Shown piece after piece: positions 54,604-62,905 of a stretch of 64,000 nt of DNA. Every line of letters begins with the position of its first letter. Position 1 is the stretch's first letter. Below the pieces are notes generated by a model. The model was not told the DNA's origin, ran no database searches, and worked only from the letters and a program-made list of their open reading frames with translations. The stretch lies in the NCBI GenBank assembly GCA_937944245.1, contig CALDYY010000034.1, positions 1 to 64,000 of the forward strand, in the 5' to 3' direction. Both the position numbers and the translations under genes were made by a program. The DNA is from an uncultured Saprospiraceae bacterium. Its GTDB lineage: Bacteria > Bacteroidota > Bacteroidia > Chitinophagales > Saprospiraceae.

Positions 54604-56718
54604 CTAAAACTGATATTTCACTTGCGCACTCACTTCAGAGCGAATATTGCTCTGAATTTCAGTGATACCACTACCAAAACGGTTTTGATTACTCCAATAC
54701 GTTTGCTCATAGCGTGCTTCAATCATCAAATTGCGAATACCTCTATATCGAGCATTAATGTAGAAGCGAGTTCCTTTGTTATAATAGGCAGGAATAGAAA
54801 AGGTATAAAGCAAATTATTTTCATAATGGTAAAATCGGGTGCTAAAACCATCTGTATCAAAAATAGCAAATCGAGTGCTAAAGGAAACCGGGAAAGTTTT
54901 AGGGCGATAGATAATATCCTGCAAAAGGCAAATGCCTTCACTGCGCTCCGTTTCCAAGCCGTTATCGGTCCAACCCCAGTCGAATCGAGAACGGACTTCT
55001 AAGGTTGGTGTAATTTGCTTAGCTACATGTATTCTTCCTTGAAAGGTACGCAAGGGTGCGAGAAAGTCTATTTTTGTATCATTGTTAGGGAAGTTTTGCT
55101 CCTTGATTTCATACCTCATTTGAAAGTAGGCTTCAATATCCCGCTTTTTGTAGAAACGCAATCTTGTACGCCAGTCATGCCCTTTGGATGGGGCATCCGC
55201 TCTAAAGCGTAGCCAAGGATGTTCATAAATATCAAAGTAGCCGCTCCACTCCCAACGCGGAGCAACACGCATAATCATCCCCATGTATAGCCCTTTTTCA
55301 TTGTTTACATTAATCGTTTCTCCAAAACTATTGGCATTGAGTGCTACATAATTAAAGGCATAGTCGCGGTGTAAAATCGCTAAATTAATTTTTCTATCTA
55401 AGCCAATAAGCACGCTATTTAATGTGGCGATTGCTCCGTTATCACTGATGGCGGTCTCGCCAAATAAGTTAAAATTACGCCGAATGATAGAATAATCAAT
55501 ACTTGTATTCAGCAAGCGATCTCCACTAAAATAAAATTGGTTATAAGTGGATGTATTTCTCAAAAATAGAGTATTAAATTGGTTATACACCGTTTGAACA
55601 CCAATGTGCCCGTTGCGTTGTTGATAGCGAAGACTAGCACCAGTCGTAAACAATTGAACGGAGTTTCTACTGCGAATTTCATTAAAATTGCGATGCAGCC
55701 CTGTATTGAGTAAAGAAGAAAAACCAGCAAGTTGATTATCAAAACCTTCTGAGATAGTATCTTGAACAGATTGAATAATCACTCTACCGTCTCTTGGTGT
55801 GATAGAGCCAAAAGCAGTTAGCAAAAAGTGATTACCTAACCCCAACGTGATACCTACGCCGCGCATGAAACCTACCTCGCTTACAGAAGTATAGGGTCGA
55901 AGCGTAGGTGCTGTCTTTTTTATATTAAGTACAAAGTTACTTTTGCCATAACCAAATCCTGAATGCAATATCAATCCTTGCCCAAAACTAATGGCATAAT
56001 CGCCTATGGCTATGCTTTTAATACGCTTGTTGTAGTTTCTTAAGAACAAATGGGCAGAATAAAAATCAAAACCCCTATTTTGATTTGGACCACTAAAAAA
56101 AGGTTCGCCAGAATCTTTTTCAGCAGTGATACCGTAACTCAATTTATTTTCGTAGCTGTATTTGCATCTGAAGTAAAGGCGATTAGGATCGCCCAGAAAA
56201 CGACTCTCGGGTTGAACCTTTTCTGTGAACCCTCGTTGCTCCTCTAATCCTCTTTCCCAACGAATATAAATTTCATTTCTTCCTCCCCAAAGCATCTTTG
56301 ATATCGGAAGTTGATAATCATCCAGATTGCTACTAATGCTCACGTAAGGTAGAATAGCTTGAATTGTTTCTTGGTTGAAGCTTGGTATAGTTTGCAATTC
56401 TAGTAAAGAAATCAGCTCGCCAAATTCTTGAATATGACGGATAAGATCGTTGATTTGTACATCGTTCAACAAATTTAATTCTGCTAATTGTGCTGCTGAT
56501 GCCTTATTCAAATTCAGAGGATGCCGAGCAAACTGATTTAGCGATTCATAAACTGTGTTAAAGTCAAAATCTGCATCCTCGCCCGTGCTTTGTAGTAAAT
56601 CTTCCAAAATAATCTCTGCTTTATCTGATATGTAAGGCAGTGAATCTACTTGACCATATAGGCAATTTGTACTTTGGATAAGTAGCAGTATAAAAGGCAA
56701 TTGTAAGAGAACCTTCAT
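54604..56718 (-). CDS. Outer-membrane protein with N-terminal helix-hairpin-helix (ComEA-like) region
   Basis: A 704-residue exported protein with a signal peptide (ends ...TNCLYGQ). Residues about 70-150 hold two helix-hairpin-helix motifs of the ComEA type (PLNLNKASAAQLAELNLLNDVQINDLI, FGELISLLELQTIPSFNQETIQAIL), which bind DNA or RNA backbones. The remaining ~550 residues are a beta-rich, aromatic-rich barrel-like region ending in VKYQF. Such HhH/outer-membrane proteins are widespread and uncharacterised in Bacteroidota; one idea is DNA binding at the surface for uptake or biofilm. A minus-strand -7 element lies 20 bases upstream. Confidence 0.83.
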   Translation of the reverse strand: MKVLLQLPFILLLIQSTNCLYGQVDSLPYISDKAEIILEDLLQSTGEDADFDFNTVYESLNQFARHPLNLNKASAAQLAELNLLNDVQINDLIRHIQEFGELISLLELQTIPSFNQETIQAILPYVSISSNLDDYQLPISKMLWGGRNEIYIRWERGLEEQRGFTEKVQPESRFLGDPNRLYFRCKYSYENKLSYGITAEKDSGEPFFSGPNQNRGFDFYSAHLFLRNYNKRIKSIAIGDYAISFGQGLILHSGFGYGKSNFVLNIKKTAPTLRPYTSVSEVGFMRGVGITLGLGNHFLLTAFGSITPRDGRVIIQSVQDTISEGFDNQLAGFSSLLNTGLHRNFNEIRSRNSVQLFTTGASLRYQQRNGHIGVQTVYNQFNTLFLRNTSTYNQFYFSGDRLLNTSIDYSIIRRNFNLFGETAISDNGAIATLNSVLIGLDRKINLAILHRDYAFNYVALNANSFGETINVNNEKGLYMGMIMRVAPRWEWSGYFDIYEHPWLRFRADAPSKGHDWRTRLRFYKKRDIEAYFQMRYEIKEQNFPNNDTKIDFLAPLRTFQGRIHVAKQITPTLEVRSRFDWGWTDNGLETERSEGICLLQDIIYRPKTFPVSFSTRFAIFDTDGFSTRFYHYENNLLYTFSIPAYYNKGTRFYINARYRGIRNLMIEARYEQTYWSNQNRFGSGITEIQSNIRSEVSAQVKYQF

Positions 56719-56737
56719 GTAATATAATTATTGGCTT

Positions 56738-56745
56738 CAAAGATA
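56738..56745 (-). promoter_or_regulatory. Predicted -7 element of the HhH protein gene
   Basis: On the minus strand this reads TATCTTTG, a perfect TAnnTTTG, 20 bases ahead of the ATG at 56718. The -33 element is unclear. Confidence 0.5.
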
Positions 56746-56952
56746 GGCAAAAGCCTTTTTATGTAGGGAGACAAAAAAAATTACATTTTTTTTAAAAATA
56801 TTAATTAATCGAAAACAGCATTAACTTTTATCAATTCATAAAATTGAACTAAAATATGTGGACGAATATATAAACAAAAATTTTTGTTCTGATTAATAAA
56901 AAGCAACTAATAAATCAAGCCAAAAGGGTATAGCCTAATAAGCTATTGCCTA

Positions 56953-56983
56953 TTTGCAGGTAATAAAAATAATATTACTTTTG
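56953..56983 (+). promoter_or_regulatory. Predicted amt promoter
   Basis: TTTG at 56953-56956 and TACTTTTG at 56976-56983 are separated by exactly 19 bases, a perfect Bacteroidota promoter. The upstream half is part of the motif ATTTGCAGGTAATAAAAAT that recurs before glnA. Confidence 0.7.
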
Positions 56984-57168
56984 AATTGTAATCAATGAAA
57001 TAATTAGTATCACTATTTATTTTAGATTACCTAACCAAGTATTTACAAAGCCAAATTGCTCTTTAGCATCAGTAAATATTATTAAACTATCAAAATAATA
57101 ATTTTCGGTAGCTACCGCAATTAGTGGTTGGTGTACTGGTTTTGTATTGTCAATTAAAAACATCATTT

Positions 57169-58434
57169 ATGAACGAAGTTACTATTACAAAAGAACAGTT
57201 GGATGCCGTATTGGAAATTGCCAATAACGGTTTGTTCACTGCAAACAATACTTGGATGTTGATGGCAACAGCTATGGTATTTGTTATGCACTTGGGCTTT
57301 TCGGCACTTGAGGCAGGATTTGTGCGCCAAAAAAATGTGGTTAATATCCTCTTTAAGAATGCAATGATTATTTCTATAGGATTGTTGACTTATTACATGA
57401 TAGGTTTCAACCTCATGTATCCTGGTTTTGAGGAAGATGCTTCTCAAAAATTTATTGCCTTCGCTGGTGCATTTCTTGATCCTGGTGCAGATTACACGCC
57501 GGCAGCTTATGCGGAAGGTGCTTACACATACTGGACAGACTTTATTTTTCAAGCAATGTTTGCTGCCACTGCTGCTACTATTGTATCAGGTGCTGTGGCA
57601 GAGCGAGTGAAGGTAGGATCTTTTCTTATTTTTGCAACGCTCTTAGTAGCTATTAGTTACCCAATCACAGGTAGCTGGAAATGGGGTGGCGGCTGGTTAG
57701 ATGGTATGGGCTTCTACGACTTTGCAGGTTCCACTTTAGTACATGCTTGTGGAGGTGCAGCCGCTTTGGCAATGGCAGTTTTAATTGGACCACGAAAAGG
57801 AAAATACACCGCTGAAGGTATTAAACCCATACCAGGGCATAGTATGCCACTTGCAGCAATTGGTGTTTTCTTACTTTGGTTTGGTTGGTATGGTTTTAAC
57901 GGTGGCTCAGTGCTTTCGGCTGACCCGGAATTAGTTTCTTTCGTATTTACGACTACTTCACTTGCAGCGGCAGCTGGTGCTATTGGTGCTTTTATTTCTT
58001 CCACTATTTCCTTCAAAAACCTAGATCTTTCTATGGTATTGAATGGTATGTTGGCAGGATTGGTAGGCATTACTGCTGGTGCTGATGTAATTGCGCCTCA
58101 TTTCGCCATTATTGTTGGGTTTATTGCTGGGGCAATTATTCCGCTTTCTGTGGTAATGTTTGATAAACTTAGGATAGACGATCCAGTAGGTGCTACCTCT
58201 GTCCACTTAGTGTGCGGTATTTGGGGAACGCTTGCCGTAGGTATTTTTGGCAAAGGCGATTTTAGTATCCTAACACAACTCATTGGTACATTGTCTATTA
58301 TTGGATTTACGTTGGCTTTCTCATTCCTTTTTGGCTTTTTGATAAAAGCGACCATTGGTTTGCGCGTTACTGAAGAAGGAGAGGAAAAAGGCTTGGATAT
58401 AAGTGAGCATGGAATGCATGCTTATAGCATGTAG
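57169..58434 (+). CDS. amt: Ammonium transporter
   Basis: A 421-residue Amt/Mep/Rh channel with about 11 membrane helices; it takes up ammonium. The ATG at 57169 (MNEVTITKEQ) precedes the first helices WMLMATAMVFVMHLGFSALEAGFV; the upstream in-frame start at 57124 is unlikely. Both pore histidines are present, in STLVHACGGAAAL and SVHLVCGIWGTLA. The C-terminal tail has the GLDISEHGMHAYSM type often used to contact a GlnK regulator. No glnK gene is next to it. Followed by the porin and glnA genes. Confidence 0.96.
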   Translation: MNEVTITKEQLDAVLEIANNGLFTANNTWMLMATAMVFVMHLGFSALEAGFVRQKNVVNILFKNAMIISIGLLTYYMIGFNLMYPGFEEDASQKFIAFAGAFLDPGADYTPAAYAEGAYTYWTDFIFQAMFAATAATIVSGAVAERVKVGSFLIFATLLVAISYPITGSWKWGGGWLDGMGFYDFAGSTLVHACGGAAALAMAVLIGPRKGKYTAEGIKPIPGHSMPLAAIGVFLLWFGWYGFNGGSVLSADPELVSFVFTTTSLAAAAGAIGAFISSTISFKNLDLSMVLNGMLAGLVGITAGADVIAPHFAIIVGFIAGAIIPLSVVMFDKLRIDDPVGATSVHLVCGIWGTLAVGIFGKGDFSILTQLIGTLSIIGFTLAFSFLFGFLIKATIGLRVTEEGEEKGLDISEHGMHAYSM

Positions 58435-58459
58435 AAAAATAAGTGCTTCGTTAAGCATG

Positions 58460-58499
58460 GTGCAAAGTAAAATAAAGTAGTTCGCTACCCACTTTGCAC
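58460..58499 (+). terminator. Hairpin terminator after amt, with UUCG-capped inner hairpin
   Basis: GTGCAAAGT (58460-58468) pairs with ACTTTGCAC (58491-58499), enclosing GTAG-TTCG-CTAC, and a short T-run follows. It is 26 bases after the amt stop. Confidence 0.75.
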
Positions 58500-58517
58500 T
58501 TTTCAAACACCAAAGTA

Positions 58518-58551
58518 GCTCTCGGTTAATAGCGGCAACTATTCCGAGAGC
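58518..58551 (+). other. Second strong hairpin between amt and the porin gene
   Basis: GCTCTCGG (58518-58525) pairs with CCGAGAGC (58544-58551) and inside it AATAG pairs with CTATT; two extra bases form a bulge. No T-run follows. It could insulate the two genes or act in the porin leader. Confidence 0.5.
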
Positions 58552-58690
58552 CTATTCAAAACAATCAGAAATTCAGTGAATAATTCTGTTGCTTGAACCA
58601 AGTATCAAAATTAGTAAAAATACAAAGCAAAATAGCGTTACTCACTGGATTTCGATTGAATTTTTAACTAAAATCAAAAAAAATTCAATT

Positions 58691-59827
58691 ATGAAAAAGA
58701 TGTTTTACTTTCAGTTCTTAGCAGTAATAGCAATGCTATTTGCAGCAAATTTTGCGCTTGCTCAAGATGAAGCCGAACCTTCTAAACTTACATTTTCTGG
58801 TTCTGCGGATGCTTATTTTAGAACAAATTTAACAGCAAAAAATGGAGAAGGCGCTCAAGCACCTGTTACCTCTTTTGCTAATTTACCAGGCTTTAGTTTA
58901 GGTATGTTTAATCTGATTGGCAGCTACGAAGGGGAAAAAGTAGGATTTGTTGGAGACTTAGTATTTGGTCCAAGAGGTCAAGATGCTGTATTTGCTTCTT
59001 TTCCTTCTAATAACATTGTTAACCAGTTGTATATGTATTGGAACGTAAACGAAAAAGTTACCCTGACAATGGGAAATTTTAATACCTTTTTAGGGTATGA
59101 GGTCATTTCTCCAACAAGTAACTTTAATTATTCTACTTCTTACATGTTCTCATATGGTCCGTTTTCGCACTCAGGCTTAAAGGCAGATTTTAGCTTGAGC
59201 GACGATGCTACATTAATGTTAGGTGTTTTTAATCCAACGGATTTAACAGAATTTAATCCTCTAGGTACTTACACCTTGGGCGCTCAACTAGGATATAAAG
59301 GAGTATATCTTAACTTTCTTTATGGCGACCAAGATGGTCGATTGGATAAAGATGAAGTGTATGAAGATGAAACTAGCTCTTCTGGTGCACTCTTTCAGGT
59401 GGATTTAACAGCAGGATTTGATGTTACAGAGGAACTTTATGTGGGCGCAAATGCTACCTACAATAGTGTTGCTCCCGGCGAATTAGCTAAAGGTAACACT
59501 ATCTCAAAAATAGATGGAGACGCTGCTGGTTTTTATGGTGTAGCTGCTTATCTACAATACAAAACTTCTGATGCTTTCGCTTTAGGTTTTCGTGGGGAGT
59601 CTTTTGGAGAGGTGAAAGGCGGTTATGGTATCATTGGAGCTTACGACACTGGAGGTGCAGCTAATATCATTGGATTAACACTTTCGGGAAATGTAAGTAT
59701 TGGCGAGCTAAAACTCATTCCAGAATTGAGAGTAGATATGGCTTCACAAGAAATTTTTGTTAATGCTAGTTCAAAAGCAACTAAATCATTAGCATCATTT
59801 TTACTAGCGGCAGTATATTCTTTTTAA
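58691..59827 (+). CDS. Outer-membrane beta-barrel porin-like protein
   Basis: A 378-residue outer-membrane protein. The ATG at 58691 gives a clean signal peptide (MKKMFYFQFLAVIAMLFAANFALAQ). The mature chain has strand-like stretches throughout (ADAYFRTNLT, QLYMYWNVNEKVTLTMGNFNTFLG, AQLGYKGVYLNFLYGD) and a C-terminal Phe (AVYSF) for barrel assembly. It resembles the outer-membrane barrel proteins that accompany nutrient-uptake genes in Bacteroidota. Its position between amt and glnA suggests entry of ammonium or nitrogen compounds, but this is inferred. Confidence 0.87.
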   Translation: MKKMFYFQFLAVIAMLFAANFALAQDEAEPSKLTFSGSADAYFRTNLTAKNGEGAQAPVTSFANLPGFSLGMFNLIGSYEGEKVGFVGDLVFGPRGQDAVFASFPSNNIVNQLYMYWNVNEKVTLTMGNFNTFLGYEVISPTSNFNYSTSYMFSYGPFSHSGLKADFSLSDDATLMLGVFNPTDLTEFNPLGTYTLGAQLGYKGVYLNFLYGDQDGRLDKDEVYEDETSSSGALFQVDLTAGFDVTEELYVGANATYNSVAPGELAKGNTISKIDGDAAGFYGVAAYLQYKTSDAFALGFRGESFGEVKGGYGIIGAYDTGGAANIIGLTLSGNVSIGELKLIPELRVDMASQEIFVNASSKATKSLASFLLAAVYSF

Positions 59828-59853
59828 ATCTAAAGAATAAGTCAAAAGTAACT

Positions 59854-59872
59854 TAGATTTGCAGGTAACAAA
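59854..59872 (+). promoter_or_regulatory. TAnnTTTG element and shared motif upstream of glnA
   Basis: TAGATTTG (59854-59861) is a perfect -7 element about 100 bases before the glnA ATG. The following bases, together giving ATTTGCAGGTAACAAAAAT, match the amt upstream motif at 18 of 19 positions. Confidence 0.5.
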
Positions 59873-59961
59873 AATGAAAAAATTAAATAAGGTTAGATTG
59901 TAATAACAAAGTTTTTTCTTGAAGCACTTAATTAAATAACACTTAAATCAGTTTTTAAAAA

Positions 59962-60975
59962 ATGTCTAAAGTTAAATTAGAGTACATTTGGTTGGATGGC
60001 ACCCAACCGATGCAAATGATGAGAAGTAAAACAAAGTTAGTAGATGCCGCTAAATTCTCTGGAAAGTTGACAGAATGTCCAGTATGGTCATTTGACGGTA
60101 GCTCTACTAACCAAGCTGAAGGCGGTTCTTCTGATTGTTTACTAAAACCAGTCTTTATCTGCCCCGATCCAGGTCGTAGAAATGCTTATTTAATACTAGC
60201 TGAGGTATTAAATGCGGATGGTACACCTCACGCAACTAACGCTCGTGCTACAATCGCTGATGAAGATAACGATTTCTGGTTTGGTTTTGAGCAAGAATAT
60301 TTCTTGAACGACCCAGAAACAAAAATGCCACTTGGCTTCCCAGACGGAGGCTACCCTGCACCACAAGGTCCTTACTATTGTAGTGTAGGTGCAACTAGAG
60401 CCTTCGGTAGAGAAATTGTAGAAGAACACATGGACTTATGTATTGATGCAGGTTTAAATATAGAAGGAATTAATGCAGAGGTAGCAACGGGGCAGTGGGA
60501 ATTTCAGATTTTTGCTAAAGGTGCTAGAGCAGCTGGCGATCAAATCTGGATGGCTCGTTACTTATTAGAGCGTACCGCAGAAAAATATGACGTTTACGTA
60601 GAATGGCATTGCAAACCAATAAAAGGTGATTGGAATGGTTCGGGTATGCACGCTAATTTCTCTAATAGCTTATTGAGAACTGCGGGAAATAAAGCTATTT
60701 ATGACCAAGTTTGTCAAAAATTTGGTACGCCTGAAGCTATTAAAGATTGTATGAGTAACTATGGACCTGACAACCATTTGAGATTGACTGGAAAACACGA
60801 AACACAATCTATTGATAAGTTTTCTTACGGTGTATCAGACCGTGGAGCTTCTATTCGCATTCCAGTAGCAACAGTAGAAAACGGCTGGAATGGCTGGTTG
60901 GAAGACCGTCGTCCTAATTCTGCTGCTGACCCTTACAGGGTGGCTGCAGCTATTATTAGAACAGTGAAAGGATAA
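59962..60975 (+). CDS. glnA: Glutamine synthetase, type II (GSII)
   Basis: A 337-residue eukaryotic-like GSII, which joins ammonia to glutamate with ATP. The N-terminal beta-grasp is followed by CPVWSFDGSSTNQAEGGSSD, FGFEQEYFLND (metal-binding Glu), NAEVATGQWEFQI, KPIKGDWNGSGMHANFS and ASIRIPVAT, the active-site Arg region. There is no adenylylation site, as expected for this type. It closes the amt-porin-glnA block, and a terminator follows. Confidence 0.95.
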   Translation: MSKVKLEYIWLDGTQPMQMMRSKTKLVDAAKFSGKLTECPVWSFDGSSTNQAEGGSSDCLLKPVFICPDPGRRNAYLILAEVLNADGTPHATNARATIADEDNDFWFGFEQEYFLNDPETKMPLGFPDGGYPAPQGPYYCSVGATRAFGREIVEEHMDLCIDAGLNIEGINAEVATGQWEFQIFAKGARAAGDQIWMARYLLERTAEKYDVYVEWHCKPIKGDWNGSGMHANFSNSLLRTAGNKAIYDQVCQKFGTPEAIKDCMSNYGPDNHLRLTGKHETQSIDKFSYGVSDRGASIRIPVATVENGWNGWLEDRRPNSAADPYRVAAAIIRTVKG

Positions 60976-61000
60976 AACTGACTGTTAAGTTGATAATAAA

Positions 61001-61040
61001 GAAAGCGATGCGAATGATTTTTTCATGAAGCGTCGCTTTT
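61001..61040 (+). terminator. Terminator of glnA
   Basis: AAAGCGATGC (61002-61011) pairs with GCGTCGCTTT (61030-61039) with one G-T pair, and a T-run follows. It is 26 bases after the glnA stop. Confidence 0.8.
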
Positions 61041-61070
61041 CTTTTTGGCTAAATTATGTTTTAGTTTATT

Positions 61071-62306
61071 TTATTTCTTCCTGCGCTTTTTTTGTTCTTT
61101 CAATGCCTCTACTTCTCTAATCAATGCGCGCCAGTCGTCTTCTTTTTCTTGACTAAATACTATAGTTTGCTGATATTCAAAATCATCTATTTTTAATGCA
61201 TCCACTTTCTTACCGATGTATGCCTCAATATCCCTTAAAATAGGCTGTTCTTCAATACTACAAAAAGAGATTGCAAAACCTCGATGTTGTGCCCGACCCG
61301 TTCGTCCAATGCGGTGAACATAATTTTCTACTTGTTCGGGAAGATCATAATTAATGACATATTCCACCTCTGGGATATCGATGCCTCTAGCGCTTACATC
61401 AGTGGCAACCAATACTTTTACTTTTCCTTCCTTAAATTGGTCTAAAATTGCCGTTCTTGCCTTTTGTTCTTTGTCTCCATGCAAGGTTAAACTTTCTATT
61501 TGAACCCGTTCCATCGCATTTTTTACACGCTCAGCACGTATTTTTGTGCGTACAAAAACCAAAATTTTCTTTCCTTCATTTTCGCGAATCAAGCGTTCTA
61601 GGAAAAAACGTTTATGATCCATTTCCACAAAAACAACTTGATGATGGACATTTTTAGTAATTGGATCTTTGGGTGAAATCTGAATATGAATAGCTTCAGA
61701 CCGAACTAAGCTGTAAGCAGTTTGCTTGATTTTTTTACTTATTGTTGCAGAAAAGAAAAGGGTTTGCCGCTTTTTAGGCAAATATCGAGTAAGGTCTTCA
61801 ATATCTTTAATAAAACCCATATCCAGCATATGGTCAGCTTCATCAAGCACTAGGATTTGTACTTTACTTAAATCAATATAACCTTGGCTGCGCAAATCGA
61901 ATAACCGTCCAGGTGTGGCTACGAGTATGTCAATACCTTTTTCTAACTGGGCGATTTGAGGGTCTTGCTCTACCCCACCGTAAATGGCGAAAGCCCTTAC
62001 TTTTGTGTAACGTCCTATTTCTTTGAATACATTAGTAACTTGAATCGCTAACTCGTGTGTAGGGGTCATTACTACGCAAGTAATGCCTTGCGCGCGTTTA
62101 CTCGTTTTCTTTTTTTGCAAAATATTTAGCACTGGAATGACATAAGCTGCTGTTTTGCCGGTACCCGTTTGGGCAATCGCTAGTACATCATCGCCATTTA
62201 GAATAGGTGGAATTGCTTTATGCTGAATGTCGGTAGGTCGCTTAAAACCAAGATCAACAAGGGTTTTCTTAATCTCTTCTGCTATCGAATAATCCTCAAA
62301 TTTCAT
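61071..62306 (-). CDS. DEAD-box ATP-dependent RNA helicase
   Basis: A 411-residue helicase starting MKFEDYSIAEEIKKTLVDLGFKRPTDIQ, with Q motif GFKRPTDIQHKAIP, motif I AQTGTGKT, motif Ia PTHELAIQ (His instead of the usual Arg of PTRELA), TPGRL, DEADHMLDMGF, SAT and the C-terminal VATDVSARGIDIPEVEYVINYDLP plus HRIGRTGR. The C-terminus is short and basic (KKRRKK). It would act in RNA remodelling. The gene is convergent with glnA. It is distinct from the helicase at 6257, which keeps PTRELA. Confidence 0.93.
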   Translation of the reverse strand: MKFEDYSIAEEIKKTLVDLGFKRPTDIQHKAIPPILNGDDVLAIAQTGTGKTAAYVIPVLNILQKKKTSKRAQGITCVVMTPTHELAIQVTNVFKEIGRYTKVRAFAIYGGVEQDPQIAQLEKGIDILVATPGRLFDLRSQGYIDLSKVQILVLDEADHMLDMGFIKDIEDLTRYLPKKRQTLFFSATISKKIKQTAYSLVRSEAIHIQISPKDPITKNVHHQVVFVEMDHKRFFLERLIRENEGKKILVFVRTKIRAERVKNAMERVQIESLTLHGDKEQKARTAILDQFKEGKVKVLVATDVSARGIDIPEVEYVINYDLPEQVENYVHRIGRTGRAQHRGFAISFCSIEEQPILRDIEAYIGKKVDALKIDDFEYQQTIVFSQEKEDDWRALIREVEALKEQKKRRKK

Positions 62307-62410
62307 GGCTACATTTACTGATTAGATAATAAAGATAGTATTTGAAGAGCGAAAAAGATTTACTTAAATACGGAAAATGATTAATTTTATTCAAATAAAA
62401 CGAATTGACC

Positions 62411-62905
62411 ATGACCAGCATTAGAATACGTCCTCGTTTTAAATACTATTCCTTGCTTTCATCCACTGAAATTCAAGAGAAAATCAAAACAGCTTTGCTC
62501 CACGAAGATCGCTGTATGGCAATCACAAGAACGAATTATGTAGTGATACAGATTAAACCTCAACATTATCATTATTGGTCGCCACAATTAATGCTATCTT
62601 TAGAACCATCAGAAGAAGGAACTTTGGTCAGAGGGTTGTATGGTCCTAGTCCAAGCATTTGGTTATTGTTTACTTTTGGCTATGCACTTATCGGTTTTGT
62701 AGCGATGATTGTGCTTATTATTGGTACATCAAGATGGAGTTTGGGCATGGCAGCACCTATCTTTTGGTTAATGCCAATACTCGGTCTTGTAGCAGTAGGC
62801 ATTTATGTTTTAGCGCAGATAGGTCAAAAACTAGGTGCAGAACAACTTTATGTGATTCATCACTTTTTAGAAAATGCGCTCAATGAGCGAGTACAAGTGG
62901 TATGA
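62411..62905 (+). CDS. Small two-helix membrane protein upstream of mcrC
   Basis: A 164-residue protein with two adjacent membrane helices (IWLLFTFGYALIGFVAMIVLII and APIFWLMPILGLVAVGIYVLA, about residues 83-105 and 113-135). The N-terminal domain has a mixed beta pattern (IRIRPRFKYYSLLSS, ITRTNYVVIQIKPQ) and a short soluble tail. The ATG at 62411 is chosen; a TTG six bases earlier is possible. The stop overlaps the mcrC start (ATGA), so the two are translationally coupled. I recognise no family; similar proteins are seen as uncharacterised membrane proteins. Its partner gene suggests a defence-related or membrane-linked role, as an inference. Confidence 0.7.
   Translation: MTSIRIRPRFKYYSLLSSTEIQEKIKTALLHEDRCMAITRTNYVVIQIKPQHYHYWSPQLMLSLEPSEEGTLVRGLYGPSPSIWLLFTFGYALIGFVAMIVLIIGTSRWSLGMAAPIFWLMPILGLVAVGIYVLAQIGQKLGAEQLYVIHHFLENALNERVQVV

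Larger units (their letters stand above)
56719..57168. other. Intergenic region between HhH gene and amt
   Basis: A 450-base AT-rich stretch. It holds the promoter elements listed for both neighbours and the 19-base motif shared with the glnA upstream region. I see no other gene, RNA or repeat in it; the amt leader from the predicted start to the ATG is about 180 bases with no known riboswitch. Confidence 0.5.
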
